33,353 nt of DNA from Planctomycetota bacterium (GTDB taxonomy: Bacteria; Planctomycetota; Planctomycetia; Planctomycetales; Planctomycetaceae): the NCBI GenBank assembly GCA_016872645.1, contig VGZH01000064.1:1-33353 (forward strand). Direction: 5' to 3'. Positions 19,536-27,429 of this stretch are shown here, piece after piece. The position numbers were made by a program, and so were the translations under genes. A model generated the notes under the pieces. It saw nothing but the letters and a program-made list of their open reading frames with translations, ran no database searches and was not told where the DNA came from. Each line of letters opens with the position of its first letter. Within the stretch, counting starts at the first letter, position 1.

Positions 19536-21821
19536 ATGCCGAGCCGTCTCTGGTTACGCTTGATCGTCGCCTTGTGCGGCATCTTAAGTGCCTTTTTGGG
19601 CACGGCGACCTCGGCGTTTCAGTTTCCGCCGCCCAGCGACGACCTCGACACGCGGCAGATCCATCACCCGGATGCGTGGGTTGGCGATGGCTTTAAAGCC
19701 AGCGGAAGCATCAATCAGTCGCCGGCGGAATTCGGTCCGGCTCACGGAATGTCGCAGCGATCATTTGATGGTTACCCGGCCAGCGGTGAGAGCTTCCCCG
19801 TGATGACGGCAGGTTCGTTGCCCGGTGGACGCAGTCCCGACGGAATAAACGGCAGCGGAATGCGTCCTCCGGTAAATCAAGTTCCCTCGATCGCCAACAA
19901 TCTTCTGTTCGGCGGGAACGAAGAGTCTCCATTCGGATCGAATGGCCCGAACGATTCGAATCCGTTCAGTCAGAATGGTGCGATGCCGTCGAGGTCAAAT
20001 TCAGCGGGACAAAACTCGGTCGCGAATGGGAATCGATCCGGGACTCTCCGTGGGCTGCAGCCGCAGACGACGGGCGCACCGCGCGTGAAGCCGAAGATGT
20101 CGTGGGCGGTCGATACAGCCCAGCAACCTTTCGTGGGGTTGGTGGGACAGGTCGCTCGGCCCGGTGTTTATGAAATCGAACGACGAGGTACCTTGCTGGG
20201 TGACTTGTTGCAGGCCATTGGCGGATTGGCCAAGGATGCCTCTGGGCAATTCCGGGTTATTCGCAATGGTCGTCCGGAACTGACGACTTCGTATTCCGGT
20301 GCCGCTGAGTTTGAGCTGATGGCGGGGGACATGATCATCGCCGATATGCAACCCGCTCAAATTAGTCAACGTGCCATGAACGCGAAGCAGGCATCCGCCG
20401 ATGCCGTCCAAATCGGCTTTGTGAACTTGATCGATCGGCCAGTCGTCCTGAAGTTGAAAGTGGAGCACGCATCTGTCTACGAGATCCTGTCGATCATGCG
20501 TCAAGATCAGAAGCTGGCCTCGCAAATCAAGATCGTCGTTCCATTGAGTCAACGTGGCCAAAGTCAACCGCAGCTCGACACAGTCCTGGCCTCCGAGACG
20601 GTACTGATCTTCCCGCCATCTTCCGTGAAGACCGAACGGATCGCATTGCTGCCCGAACCCTTCAAGCTCAAACGTGAGTCTGACACGAAGCGTTCGTCCG
20701 GCGAAGCAGTACAGCCGTACGCGCCGCATGAAAACATCTCACCGGCTGGGAATCGAGCACCGCGCTCTCAGCCGGGGGTAGAAGACAACGGGACGGATTC
20801 CGCGCCGCTGCCACCAGATGCCCAGCCCATCTCTCGACCGAGTGTCGAAGTGTTGCCGGATGTCTCGGAGGTTCCGTCTCCACCCGTTGAGGACATCGCC
20901 AGCTCAAGGGGAGCCAGCGGAGTTCGCGGAGCAGCGGGTCGACCGGAAAACATTTCGGATGGGACCGGTCGTATTTCCAACGCGTTTCCAGCGCCACCAG
21001 CCGAAGGATCGACGCTATCACCGCGCGACTTACCGCCGACTGACGTGGCAATCGACAACGACAACGCGCCGATTCCGGATTTCGCCGATTCGCAGTCGCT
21101 CGATGACGGCAACCGCTCCGCCGAACCCTCATTGCTCAACGCCAAAGGCCAAAAACGTCCAATCCTGCTCGCGAAGGAAGGTGCGACGAACAACGCAATA
21201 TTGACGGCTAGCGAACTCGACGAGGTGGCGTCAGCCGCCGACAAAGCCGGCTCAAACTGGTCGATCTGGCCTCCGATCCTGACGGCGGGATTTGGACTGC
21301 TGGCACTGATCGGGTTCAGTCTTTCGTTGCGTCACCGTACGAAATCGACGCCTCAGATTTCACCAGTCGTAACGACTCAGCCGGCAACTCCAGCGATCCA
21401 CAATTCAGAATCTCTTTCGCGACGCCAGTTGCTCGACGAAATCATTGACGACCGACTGCCGTTGACGGAGGAACGAGTACCGTTCGCGTCACCGATGCAA
21501 TTTCACGGCCGGCCACAACCGCCCAAGACGATCCGAATGGACCAAAAGCATTCGTTGCCAAGGCCGCATTCGCTGGGCACGACAGAAGTCAATGATCAGA
21601 GGTCAGAGGTCAGGCAACCGTCGCAGGGGTTGTCGAGTCCAGAGACCGCCGCCGCTTCTCGAACTTCGACGACGGTCACACAGAAGATTCGCATTGATCG
21701 AACTGGAACCAAGTCGGGTGCCCCCGTGATTTCGAAGACATCATCCCATCAAACGACCGCTGCCGGGCCGCTCGATCGCGCTTTGTCCGCAGTCCAAAAC
21801 CGTGAGGAGCGCGGCGTATGA
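19536..21821 (+). CDS. SLBB-like secreted/membrane protein coupled to an actin-like ATPase
   Basis: 761 residues from the second of two close ATGs: AAGGA ends six bases before 19536 but abuts the first ATG (19530). A signal peptide or N-terminal anchor spans about 5-28. A long low-complexity Ser/Asn/Gly/Pro stretch follows to residue 190. Residues about 197-273 (FVGLVGQVARPGVYEIERRG, LLQAIGGLAKDASG, ELMAGDMII) resemble an SLBB/polysaccharide-export domain; 294-363 (VNLIDRPVVLKLK to SETVLIFPPSS) may be a second copy. A Pro-rich linker leads to a membrane helix at about 580-598 (PPILTAGFGLLALIGFSLSL) and a 160-residue tail with a basic start (RHRTK), so the C-terminus is probably cytoplasmic. 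The tail holds an acidic motif DEIIDDRLPLTEERVPF. The stop overlaps the start of the ATPase gene (ATGA). A scaffold linking cell wall or surface polymer to a cytoplasmic ATPase is inferred, not shown. Confidence 0.7.
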   Translation: MPSRLWLRLIVALCGILSAFLGTATSAFQFPPPSDDLDTRQIHHPDAWVGDGFKASGSINQSPAEFGPAHGMSQRSFDGYPASGESFPVMTAGSLPGGRSPDGINGSGMRPPVNQVPSIANNLLFGGNEESPFGSNGPNDSNPFSQNGAMPSRSNSAGQNSVANGNRSGTLRGLQPQTTGAPRVKPKMSWAVDTAQQPFVGLVGQVARPGVYEIERRGTLLGDLLQAIGGLAKDASGQFRVIRNGRPELTTSYSGAAEFELMAGDMIIADMQPAQISQRAMNAKQASADAVQIGFVNLIDRPVVLKLKVEHASVYEILSIMRQDQKLASQIKIVVPLSQRGQSQPQLDTVLASETVLIFPPSSVKTERIALLPEPFKLKRESDTKRSSGEAVQPYAPHENISPAGNRAPRSQPGVEDNGTDSAPLPPDAQPISRPSVEVLPDVSEVPSPPVEDIASSRGASGVRGAAGRPENISDGTGRISNAFPAPPAEGSTLSPRDLPPTDVAIDNDNAPIPDFADSQSLDDGNRSAEPSLLNAKGQKRPILLAKEGATNNAILTASELDEVASAADKAGSNWSIWPPILTAGFGLLALIGFSLSLRHRTKSTPQISPVVTTQPATPAIHNSESLSRRQLLDEIIDDRLPLTEERVPFASPMQFHGRPQPPKTIRMDQKHSLPRPHSLGTTEVNDQRSEVRQPSQGLSSPETAAASRTSTTVTQKIRIDRTGTKSGAPVISKTSSHQTTAAGPLDRALSAVQNREERGV

Positions 21822-22864
21822 GCGTGGGGTTAGACATCGGCACTTCTCAATTTCGCTGCTTGCGTTGTCGCGATGCGCAGTTGGTGGGCCGTTCCGCGAA
21901 GGCTCAGTTTACCGCGGTGCCAGACGCGTCGGAGTACCGAGCGTTGTTGGCGGCGGGACAGATACCGTTTGCTGTTTGTGACGGGGCGTTGACCATCCTG
22001 GGTGACAACGCCGCCGAGTATTCGAACCTGTTTCACGTTCGTCCGCAGTCCCTGCTTCCTCAGGGGCGACTGCCGACGAACGACCCCGTAGCCCGACAAT
22101 CGTTGGCCGCATTGGTCGACGCGTTGCTCGGCGAGCCAGATCAGTCGGGAGAGATGTGTGGTGTTACTCTTCCGGGAGGCGAATCGTTCCAGTCGCTGGC
22201 CACTAGCAGCGAACTGGAATTTTTCTCTCGGCTGATCCGGCTACGGGGCTTCTTTCCACAAGTCTTGTCCGCTGGTATGGCGGCGGTGTTGGCCGAGTTG
22301 TCTCGGTACGGCTTCACCGGCCTGGGCCTCTCGTTTGGAGCGGCCACCAGCGAGTTGGTCGTCGCGCATCGCGGCATCGAACTGCTGATGTGCTCGATTC
22401 CCAAGGGCGGCGATTGGCTCGACGAGCAACTTGCCCAAAAGTTCGGCGACATGATTCGCGACGATGCGGGTGAGCCGATTCGAGATCTCGCGAAGGCGGA
22501 GGAGCGACGACGTTCGGCGGAACGACTGCTCAGCCCGGCGAACGACGATACCGACCGCTACCTCGCAAGCCTGCATCGAGACCTGATTTACTCGCTGATC
22601 CGCAGTGCAACATTCGCTCTGGCAAGCCATCCGCAAGCCATCGAGATTCCGCAACCGCTTCCAGTCGTCGTTGTCGGTGGCGTGTCACGCATCGCAGGCT
22701 TCGAGGAACTGCTGCGGGAGTCCTTCGAGCTGGCTCGATTTCCGCTGGTGATCCGCGAGGTTCGATTCTCAACACGGCATGATTTCACCGTCGCACGTGG
22801 ATGCTTGATCCACGCACAACTGGAAAGCGAAATTCGCCAGCACCAACTCACACGCGCGGCGTGA
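21818..22864 (+). CDS. Actin/Hsp70-superfamily ATPase-like protein
   Basis: 348 residues. The phosphate-1 motif GLDIGTSQFRCLR is at 4-16. The phosphate-2 region GLGLSFGAATSEL is at 168-180, followed by a strand and SIPKGGDWLDEQLAQKFG, which corresponds to the GGxxFD segment of MreB and Hsp70. The adenosine motif VVVVGGVSRIAGFEELL is at 283-299. The order and spacing fit the actin-like fold (MreB, PilM, EutJ, Hsp70), but I cannot place it in a named subfamily. The phosphate-2 Asp of DxGxxT is Ser172, so hydrolysis may be weak or absent. It overlaps the upstream SLBB gene by four bases and no other gene joins them, so the two form a closed pair. Filament formation or a PilM-like binding role on the inner face of the membrane is a hypothesis. 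Confidence 0.75.
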   Translation: MSVGLDIGTSQFRCLRCRDAQLVGRSAKAQFTAVPDASEYRALLAAGQIPFAVCDGALTILGDNAAEYSNLFHVRPQSLLPQGRLPTNDPVARQSLAALVDALLGEPDQSGEMCGVTLPGGESFQSLATSSELEFFSRLIRLRGFFPQVLSAGMAAVLAELSRYGFTGLGLSFGAATSELVVAHRGIELLMCSIPKGGDWLDEQLAQKFGDMIRDDAGEPIRDLAKAEERRRSAERLLSPANDDTDRYLASLHRDLIYSLIRSATFALASHPQAIEIPQPLPVVVVGGVSRIAGFEELLRESFELARFPLVIREVRFSTRHDFTVARGCLIHAQLESEIRQHQLTRAA

Positions 22865-22873
22865 GTGGCGGAC

Positions 22874-24166
22874 CTACTTCAGCGACCAGCCATCGGACAA
22901 CACACCATCCTTCGGCACAACGATGATGCCGTCGCGGACATAAACACCCTTCACGTCGCAATTCGGTTCGAGTCCTGGGTGACTCTGAATGCGGACCTTC
23001 CGGCCGATCGCGCAGTTCTTGTCGGCGATGACTCCCTCCAAAACGCTGTCAGCACCGATGCCGAGATTCGGACGCCCGGCGCGAGCATTCGCGGATCGCT
23101 GTGCGTCCGAGTCGTAGAGGTCGGCACCCATCAGAATCGAGTTGCGAATCGTCACGTTCTGCCCGATGTGGCAACGCAAGCCGATCACGCTGTTCTCGAT
23201 GACCGCCCCTTTCTCGATCACGCAACCGTCCGAAATCAGACTGTTCGAAACCGTCGCGCCTTCGATACGAGTCGAAGGGAGATGGCGTGCTCGAGAATAA
23301 ACCGGAGCCTCTTCATCCGCAAAGTTGAACGGCGGCGATGACGACGCGATCGCCAAGTTCGCGTCGTAGAAACTGCGAATCGTGCCGACGTCCTCCCAGT
23401 AGCCGTCGAACAGGTGGCACTGCACACGCCGCGCGCGAATCGACAGCGGAAAAACTTCTTTACCGAAGTCCTGATAGTTGTTCTTCGAAAGAACTTCGAC
23501 CAGCCAGTCCCGGTTGAAAAGATAAATGCCCATGCTGGCGAGACACTCGCGACCCTTGCAGGGAATCCCCTGAGCATCGAACCACGACGGTTCCGTTCGC
23601 ACGAGATTCAGTTCGTCGTCCGTTGTCGGCTTCTCCAAAAAACCTTCGACTCGCCCAGTGCTGTCGATCCGCATGACGCCCAGGGCGGAAGCCGCTTCGC
23701 GATGCACCGGCAACGTGGCGATCGTCGCGTCCGCTCGCGAATCAACGTGAGTTCGCAACATCTGCTGGTAGTTCATCCGGTAAATCTGGTCTCCCGACAC
23801 AACCAGCACATGCTCGATGCCTGGCTGTTCAAGATACCGCAACTGTTTCCGCACAGCATCGGCGGTCCCCTGATACCATGACTCCCCGTCATTGGTTTGC
23901 TGAGCGGCGAGGATCTCGACGAACCCGCCTCCGAAACGGTCAAAGGCATACGTCTGCCGGATGTGTCGATGCAAACTGACCGAGTTGAACTGGGTCAGCA
24001 AATAAATCTGATTGATGCCGCTGTTGATGCAATTCGAGATCGGAATGTCGATCAGCCGAAACTTACCGCCCAGCGGCACTGCCGGTTTTGAGCGAAACTC
24101 GGTCAGAGGAAACAGGCGCGTTCCTTTGCCTCCTCCCAGAATGATGCAGACCATCCTCTTCGTCAT
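22874..24166 (-). CDS. glgC: Glucose-1-phosphate adenylyltransferase
   Basis: 430 residues. It makes ADP-glucose for glycogen. The nucleotidyltransferase part starts with LGGGKGTRLFPLT (about 9-21) and has SKPAVPLGGKFRLIDIPISN, YQGTADAVRKQ and VSGDQIYRM. The ending is a left-handed beta-helix with hexapeptide repeats (GCVIEKGAVIENSVIG, GQNVTIRNSILMG). Length matches GlgC. The stop lies nine bases from the stop of the convergent actin-like gene. A second in-frame ATG four codons in is possible as a start, since GAAGAGG precedes it closely. No other glycogen gene lies in the window. Confidence 0.95.
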   Translation of the reverse strand: MTKRMVCIILGGGKGTRLFPLTEFRSKPAVPLGGKFRLIDIPISNCINSGINQIYLLTQFNSVSLHRHIRQTYAFDRFGGGFVEILAAQQTNDGESWYQGTADAVRKQLRYLEQPGIEHVLVVSGDQIYRMNYQQMLRTHVDSRADATIATLPVHREAASALGVMRIDSTGRVEGFLEKPTTDDELNLVRTEPSWFDAQGIPCKGRECLASMGIYLFNRDWLVEVLSKNNYQDFGKEVFPLSIRARRVQCHLFDGYWEDVGTIRSFYDANLAIASSSPPFNFADEEAPVYSRARHLPSTRIEGATVSNSLISDGCVIEKGAVIENSVIGLRCHIGQNVTIRNSILMGADLYDSDAQRSANARAGRPNLGIGADSVLEGVIADKNCAIGRKVRIQSHPGLEPNCDVKGVYVRDGIIVVPKDGVLSDGWSLK

Positions 24167-24325
24167 ATTGTAGAACTTTCGAAGTCGGAGAGGTCACTGA
24201 GTGCAATGCCTGCACGATTCGCCCGGCACTCGCATCAGACCGAGGCCGCAATTGCGAGCGGATTCTAAGGAGGCTGCAAATTCCCTTGCCACCAACCACG
24301 TGAAGTTCACAGAAATCACACCAGC

Positions 24326-24353
24326 TTGACGAGCGACTCGGTTCCCCGATAAT
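24326..24353 (+). promoter_or_regulatory. Sigma-70-type promoter of the SRP RNA
   Basis: TTGACG (24326-24331) and GATAAT (24348-24353) each match the consensus at five of six positions with a 16-base spacer. A start point seven to eight bases downstream falls at the 5' edge of the SRP RNA helix. Confidence 0.7.
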
Positions 24354-24360
24354 GCCTCCT

Positions 24361-24498
24361 CACCTTCGCCAGGCGGGGAAGGCGACCTCTGACTGCGGTG
24401 AGGCCGTGTGAACCGGGTCAGATCCTAACCGAAGCAGCCCTAAGCAATGTGCTCTCAGGTGCGGAAAGAGGTCGCTTTTCCCGCCTGTCGCTTTGGTG
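24361..24498 (+). ncRNA. ffs: Small signal recognition particle RNA (4.5S-like)
   Basis: The conserved apical segment reads CCGGGTCAGATCCTAACCG followed by AAGCAGCCCTAAGC, matching the bacterial SRP RNA signature (GGUCAG ... AAGCAGCC) bound by Ffh. It is enclosed by a 21-bp helix, 24370-24390 with 24467-24487, perfect except for two G-U pairs. CACC/GGTG at the ends may add a closing stem. There is no Alu-domain-sized extension, so it is the short form. Its place just upstream of dnaX is a known arrangement in several bacteria. The tip is UAAC, which fits the URRC loop class, but the closing pair would be C-C. The ends are estimated. Confidence 0.88.
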
Positions 24499-24500
24499 GA

Positions 24501-24517
24501 GCACGCGGCTCGCGTGC
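24501..24517. terminator. GC-rich hairpin after the SRP RNA
   Basis: GCACGCG (24501-24507) and CGCGTGC (24511-24517) form a perfect 7-bp stem with a 3-base loop, just beyond the SRP RNA 3' end. No T run follows, so it may only shape the 3' end, and read-through into dnaX is possible. Confidence 0.4.
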
Positions 24518-24568
24518 CCCAACCGAAATTCTCGTCTGCGAGCCATGTGTGCCACCTGCGAATCCATC

Positions 24569-26413
24569 ATGGACGCATCCGCCAATTACACTGTTCTCGC
24601 TCGCCGCTATCGGCCACAAGGCTTCGAGGAAGTCATTGGTCAGGAACATGTCGCCACCTCTCTGCGGAACGCGATCCTGTCCAACCGAGTCGGTCATGCG
24701 TACCTCTTCACGGGAGCCCGCGGTGTTGGCAAGACCTCGACCGCGCGAATCTTCGCCAAGGCACTGAACTGCCCGAACGCCGTCGATGGGACCCCCTGTA
24801 ATCACTGTGAAGTCTGCGAGAGTGTCGCGGCTGGCAGTGATGTCGATGTGCATGAAATTGACGGTGCATCGAACAACGGCATAGACAACATCCGCGATTT
24901 ACGAGCCAACGTCACCGTCACATCGATGAGGTCGAAGTACAAGATCTACATCATCGACGAAGTTCACATGCTCTCGAAGCCGGCGTTCAACGCACTGTTG
25001 AAAACGCTGGAAGAGCCGCCACCCAACGTCAAATTCGTCTTCTGCACGACCGAACCGACTAAGGTTCCTGACACGATTTTGTCTCGCTGCCAGCGATTCG
25101 ACTTCGGAACGATCGCACTGCCGCAGATCATTGAGCGGCTGGCCGACATTGCGAAGTCGGAGAACATGGAAGTCGAACCCGCCGCGCTCGAACTGGTTGC
25201 GCGCCGCGCCGCCGGTTCGATGCGCGATAGTCAGTCACTGTTCGATCAACTTCTCGCCAGCGCTGACAAGCGAATTATGGCAGCCGATGTCAACCGGTTG
25301 CTCGGTACCGCCAGCGATGAGCGGCTGATGGAACTCTTTGCGGCCATCATCACCCGGCAACGGAATCAAACGCTCTCGCTGCTCAGCCATGCACTGGCCG
25401 ATGGGGCACAGCTTGGCGAGCTGACTGACCAGATTCTCAACTACCTGCGCGACCTGATGATCCTCGTCTCCGAGGCGACGAACGTGCCGCTGATCAGCGT
25501 CTCGGAGACCAACCGAGGTGGTCTGGCAAAACAAGCTCAGGCCTGGGGGCTGAACACGATTGTCGCCGCGCTGCAAATCGTCTCCGAAGCGAAGCTCAAA
25601 ATGCAGCGGGCGACCTTCGGCCGCGCGCTGCTCGAGCTTGCGCTGATTCGCCTGACGCTGCTGGAGCAACTGCAATCGCTCGAGGCGTTGCTAACCGAGC
25701 TGTCAACGTCTCCAACGGGTCGGACGCTCGCGGCGGTCTCCGCGCCGTCTGCAGGCTTCGAAAAAAAAAAGCCTGAGCCAGTAACTCCAGAGTCCGCCGA
25801 CGAAAGCCGGAGGACGGGCACTCCTCCCTCTAGGTCGCAGGATTCATGCGAGGTCCATGTATCGCATGTGGCGGACACGTCTGCAGGAACCGGCAAAAGC
25901 GCCTTTTCTCCGGGGCAGCCGCTCGCCGATACCAGCCCCTCCTCGGCTTTGTCCCAGAATCAATCCGCTTGTGAAGCCGTTTCGCCGCCGCCAAGCTGGA
26001 ACTTTCAGCCTGGCTCGGAATCGAAGTTTTGGGCGCAAGTGCTTTCTGAAATTGGAGATGATGTCGGGGATGCTCTCCGCAAGGCCAACCGCGTGGCAAT
26101 TTGTGGGCCAAACCGCCTAGAAGTTGAGTTTCCCAAGAGCTACCTTTTCGCTAAGTCGCTGGCTGAGCAACCGGAAGCTCGCCAAAAGCTCGATTCTGTG
26201 GTCACTCGACGGGCTGGCAGGCCGGTCCAAGTAGTCTTTGGAATCTCTGACGAGCCGGCTGCCAATGGGGAATCCGTTCAGGCCTCCAAGGGGGTTCGGC
26301 GAACGGATACCTCTACTCACGGCGACCCTTACGTCGAAAAGGCGATTGAATTGTTCAACGCCAAAGTGATGAAAAAGGAAAGCTTGGCCCGACCATCGGG
26401 CCAGGAAATTTGA
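24569..26413 (+). CDS. dnaX: DNA polymerase III subunit tau (and probably gamma)
   Basis: 614 residues from the ATG at 24569 (MDASANYTVLARRYRPQGFE), which aligns with usual DnaX starts; the open frame further upstream lies in the SRP RNA. It is the clamp-loader ATPase. Walker A is GARGVGKT (49-56), the zinc site has Cys68, 77, 80 and 83, and the Walker B/DExH box is DEVH (130-133). SRC with the arginine finger follows (ILSRCQRFDF). After domain III a Pro/Ser-rich linker leads to a tau-specific C-terminus (FWAQVLSEIGDDVGDALRK). At 25761-25770 there is an A10 tract; slippage there ends the protein after about 402 residues, a gamma-like form. No strong ribosome site is seen at the start. ybaB follows after 24 bp. 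Confidence 0.95.
   Translation: MDASANYTVLARRYRPQGFEEVIGQEHVATSLRNAILSNRVGHAYLFTGARGVGKTSTARIFAKALNCPNAVDGTPCNHCEVCESVAAGSDVDVHEIDGASNNGIDNIRDLRANVTVTSMRSKYKIYIIDEVHMLSKPAFNALLKTLEEPPPNVKFVFCTTEPTKVPDTILSRCQRFDFGTIALPQIIERLADIAKSENMEVEPAALELVARRAAGSMRDSQSLFDQLLASADKRIMAADVNRLLGTASDERLMELFAAIITRQRNQTLSLLSHALADGAQLGELTDQILNYLRDLMILVSEATNVPLISVSETNRGGLAKQAQAWGLNTIVAALQIVSEAKLKMQRATFGRALLELALIRLTLLEQLQSLEALLTELSTSPTGRTLAAVSAPSAGFEKKKPEPVTPESADESRRTGTPPSRSQDSCEVHVSHVADTSAGTGKSAFSPGQPLADTSPSSALSQNQSACEAVSPPPSWNFQPGSESKFWAQVLSEIGDDVGDALRKANRVAICGPNRLEVEFPKSYLFAKSLAEQPEARQKLDSVVTRRAGRPVQVVFGISDEPAANGESVQASKGVRRTDTSTHGDPYVEKAIELFNAKVMKKESLARPSGQEI
25761..25771 (+). promoter_or_regulatory. Slippery A10-G tract in dnaX (predicted tau/gamma frameshift)
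   Basis: In the zero frame the codons are GAA AAA AAA AAG CCT. They include the heptamer A AAA AAG in the same phase as the E. coli dnaX site. A -1 shift reads GCC TGA, stopping after one codon; the +1 frame reads AGC CTG AGC CAG TAA, stopping after four. A weak imperfect hairpin (GTCC/GGAC with CCG/CGG, 25792-25815) lies about 20 bases downstream. Ribosomal -1 frameshifting (E. coli) and transcriptional slippage (Thermus) are both known for dnaX. Confidence 0.65.
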
Positions 26414-26437
26414 GCCGCCTCCAGGGCGGATTGAGCC

Positions 26438-26785
26438 ATGTTCAAAGGACTTGCCAATCTCGCCCAGATCATGAAACAGGCCCAAGAGGCGCAGTCCAAA
26501 ATGGGCGAGCTCAAAGAGAAACTCGGCCGACTGACGGTTTGCGGAGCGGCGGGTGGCGGGCTGGTCAAAGTCGAGATGAACGGGCACCAGGAAGTGCTCA
26601 GCTGCCGCATCGATGAGTCGCTGATTCGGCCCGCTGACCGCGAAATGCTGGAGGACTTGGTTGTCGCCGCGACCAATGAAGCGCTGCGGAAAGTCAAAGA
26701 GGCGGCGGCCGGCGAGTTCTCGCAGTTGGCCGGAGGCATGGACCTCGGCGCAATGAAAGACATGCTCAGCGGATTGGGTGGATGA
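26438..26785 (+). CDS. ybaB: YbaB/EbfC-family nucleoid-associated protein
   Basis: 115 residues. The N-terminal helix [20 protein letters not shown], the glycine-rich turn [15 protein letters not shown] and the segment [14 protein letters not shown] are family hallmarks. Family members are dimeric DNA-binding proteins of the nucleoid. It lies between dnaX and recR, its classical position, and its stop overlaps the recR start (ATGATG), so recR translation is coupled to it. The specific role in recombination or replication remains uncertain even in model bacteria. Confidence 0.93.
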   Translation: MFKGLANLAQIMKQAQEAQSKMGELKEKLGRLTVCGAAGGGLVKVEMNGHQEVLSCRIDESLIRPADREMLEDLVVAATNEALRKVKEAAAGEFSQLAGGMDLGAMKDMLSGLGG

Positions 26786-27411
26786 TGGCCAAACAATTCT
26801 TCGATCCCGAGAAGCACCCGTTCGGGCCGGCTGTCGGCCACCTGGTTGACCAATTCGCACGTCTACCGGGGATCGGCCGGAAGTCGGCCGAGCGACTCGC
26901 TCAGCATGTGCTGATGACCGACGAAGCCGAAGCACTCGAACTGGCGGACTCGATCCGAGCAGTCAAGACACGCGTCCGACCTTGTCGCGAGTGCTTCAAT
27001 CTGACCGAGAACGAGGTTTGCAACATCTGCTGCGACACGCGCCGTGACCATCGCGTGCTCTGCATCGTTGAACAACCGCGTGACGTACTGATCATCGAAG
27101 GTTCGCACGCATTCGACGGCTGCTACCACGTTCTGCAAGGCCGACTCTCTCCACTGGAGGGAATCGGGCCGGAGCAACTCACGATCGACGCGCTTGTCCG
27201 GCGTATCCGCCGTGATGGTGTGACGGAATTGGTCATGGCCACAAATCCGACTCTTGAGGGTGATGGCACCGCGTTGTTTATTAGCAACGTGCTGGCCAAT
27301 GATTCGGTCAAGATCACGCGACTCGCTCGCGGGATTGCCACCGGGAGCGTGCTAGAGTTCGCCAACAAAGAAATGCTCGCCGACGCCATGCGCGGCCGGC
27401 AAAGTTTCTGA
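26782..27411 (+). CDS. recR: Recombination mediator RecR
   Basis: 209 residues. With RecO and RecF it loads RecA onto SSB-coated gaps. The helix-hairpin-helix ([20 protein letters not shown]), the C4 zinc finger with Cys68, 71, 80 and 83 and the Toprim domain ([16 protein letters not shown] ... [14 protein letters not shown]) are intact. The C-terminal [19 protein letters not shown] is typical. Two adjacent ATGs (26782 and 26785) can start it; both overlap the end of ybaB. rpoN follows after 18 bp. Confidence 0.96.
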   Translation: MMAKQFFDPEKHPFGPAVGHLVDQFARLPGIGRKSAERLAQHVLMTDEAEALELADSIRAVKTRVRPCRECFNLTENEVCNICCDTRRDHRVLCIVEQPRDVLIIEGSHAFDGCYHVLQGRLSPLEGIGPEQLTIDALVRRIRRDGVTELVMATNPTLEGDGTALFISNVLANDSVKITRLARGIATGSVLEFANKEMLADAMRGRQSF

Positions 27412-27429
27412 AATCGATGGTCCTCCGTC

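Noticed and set aside
24398-24568. N-terminal extension of dnaX by 57 codons
   Set aside because: The extension lies across the SRP RNA and has no DnaX character; typical DnaX starts match the ATG at 24569.
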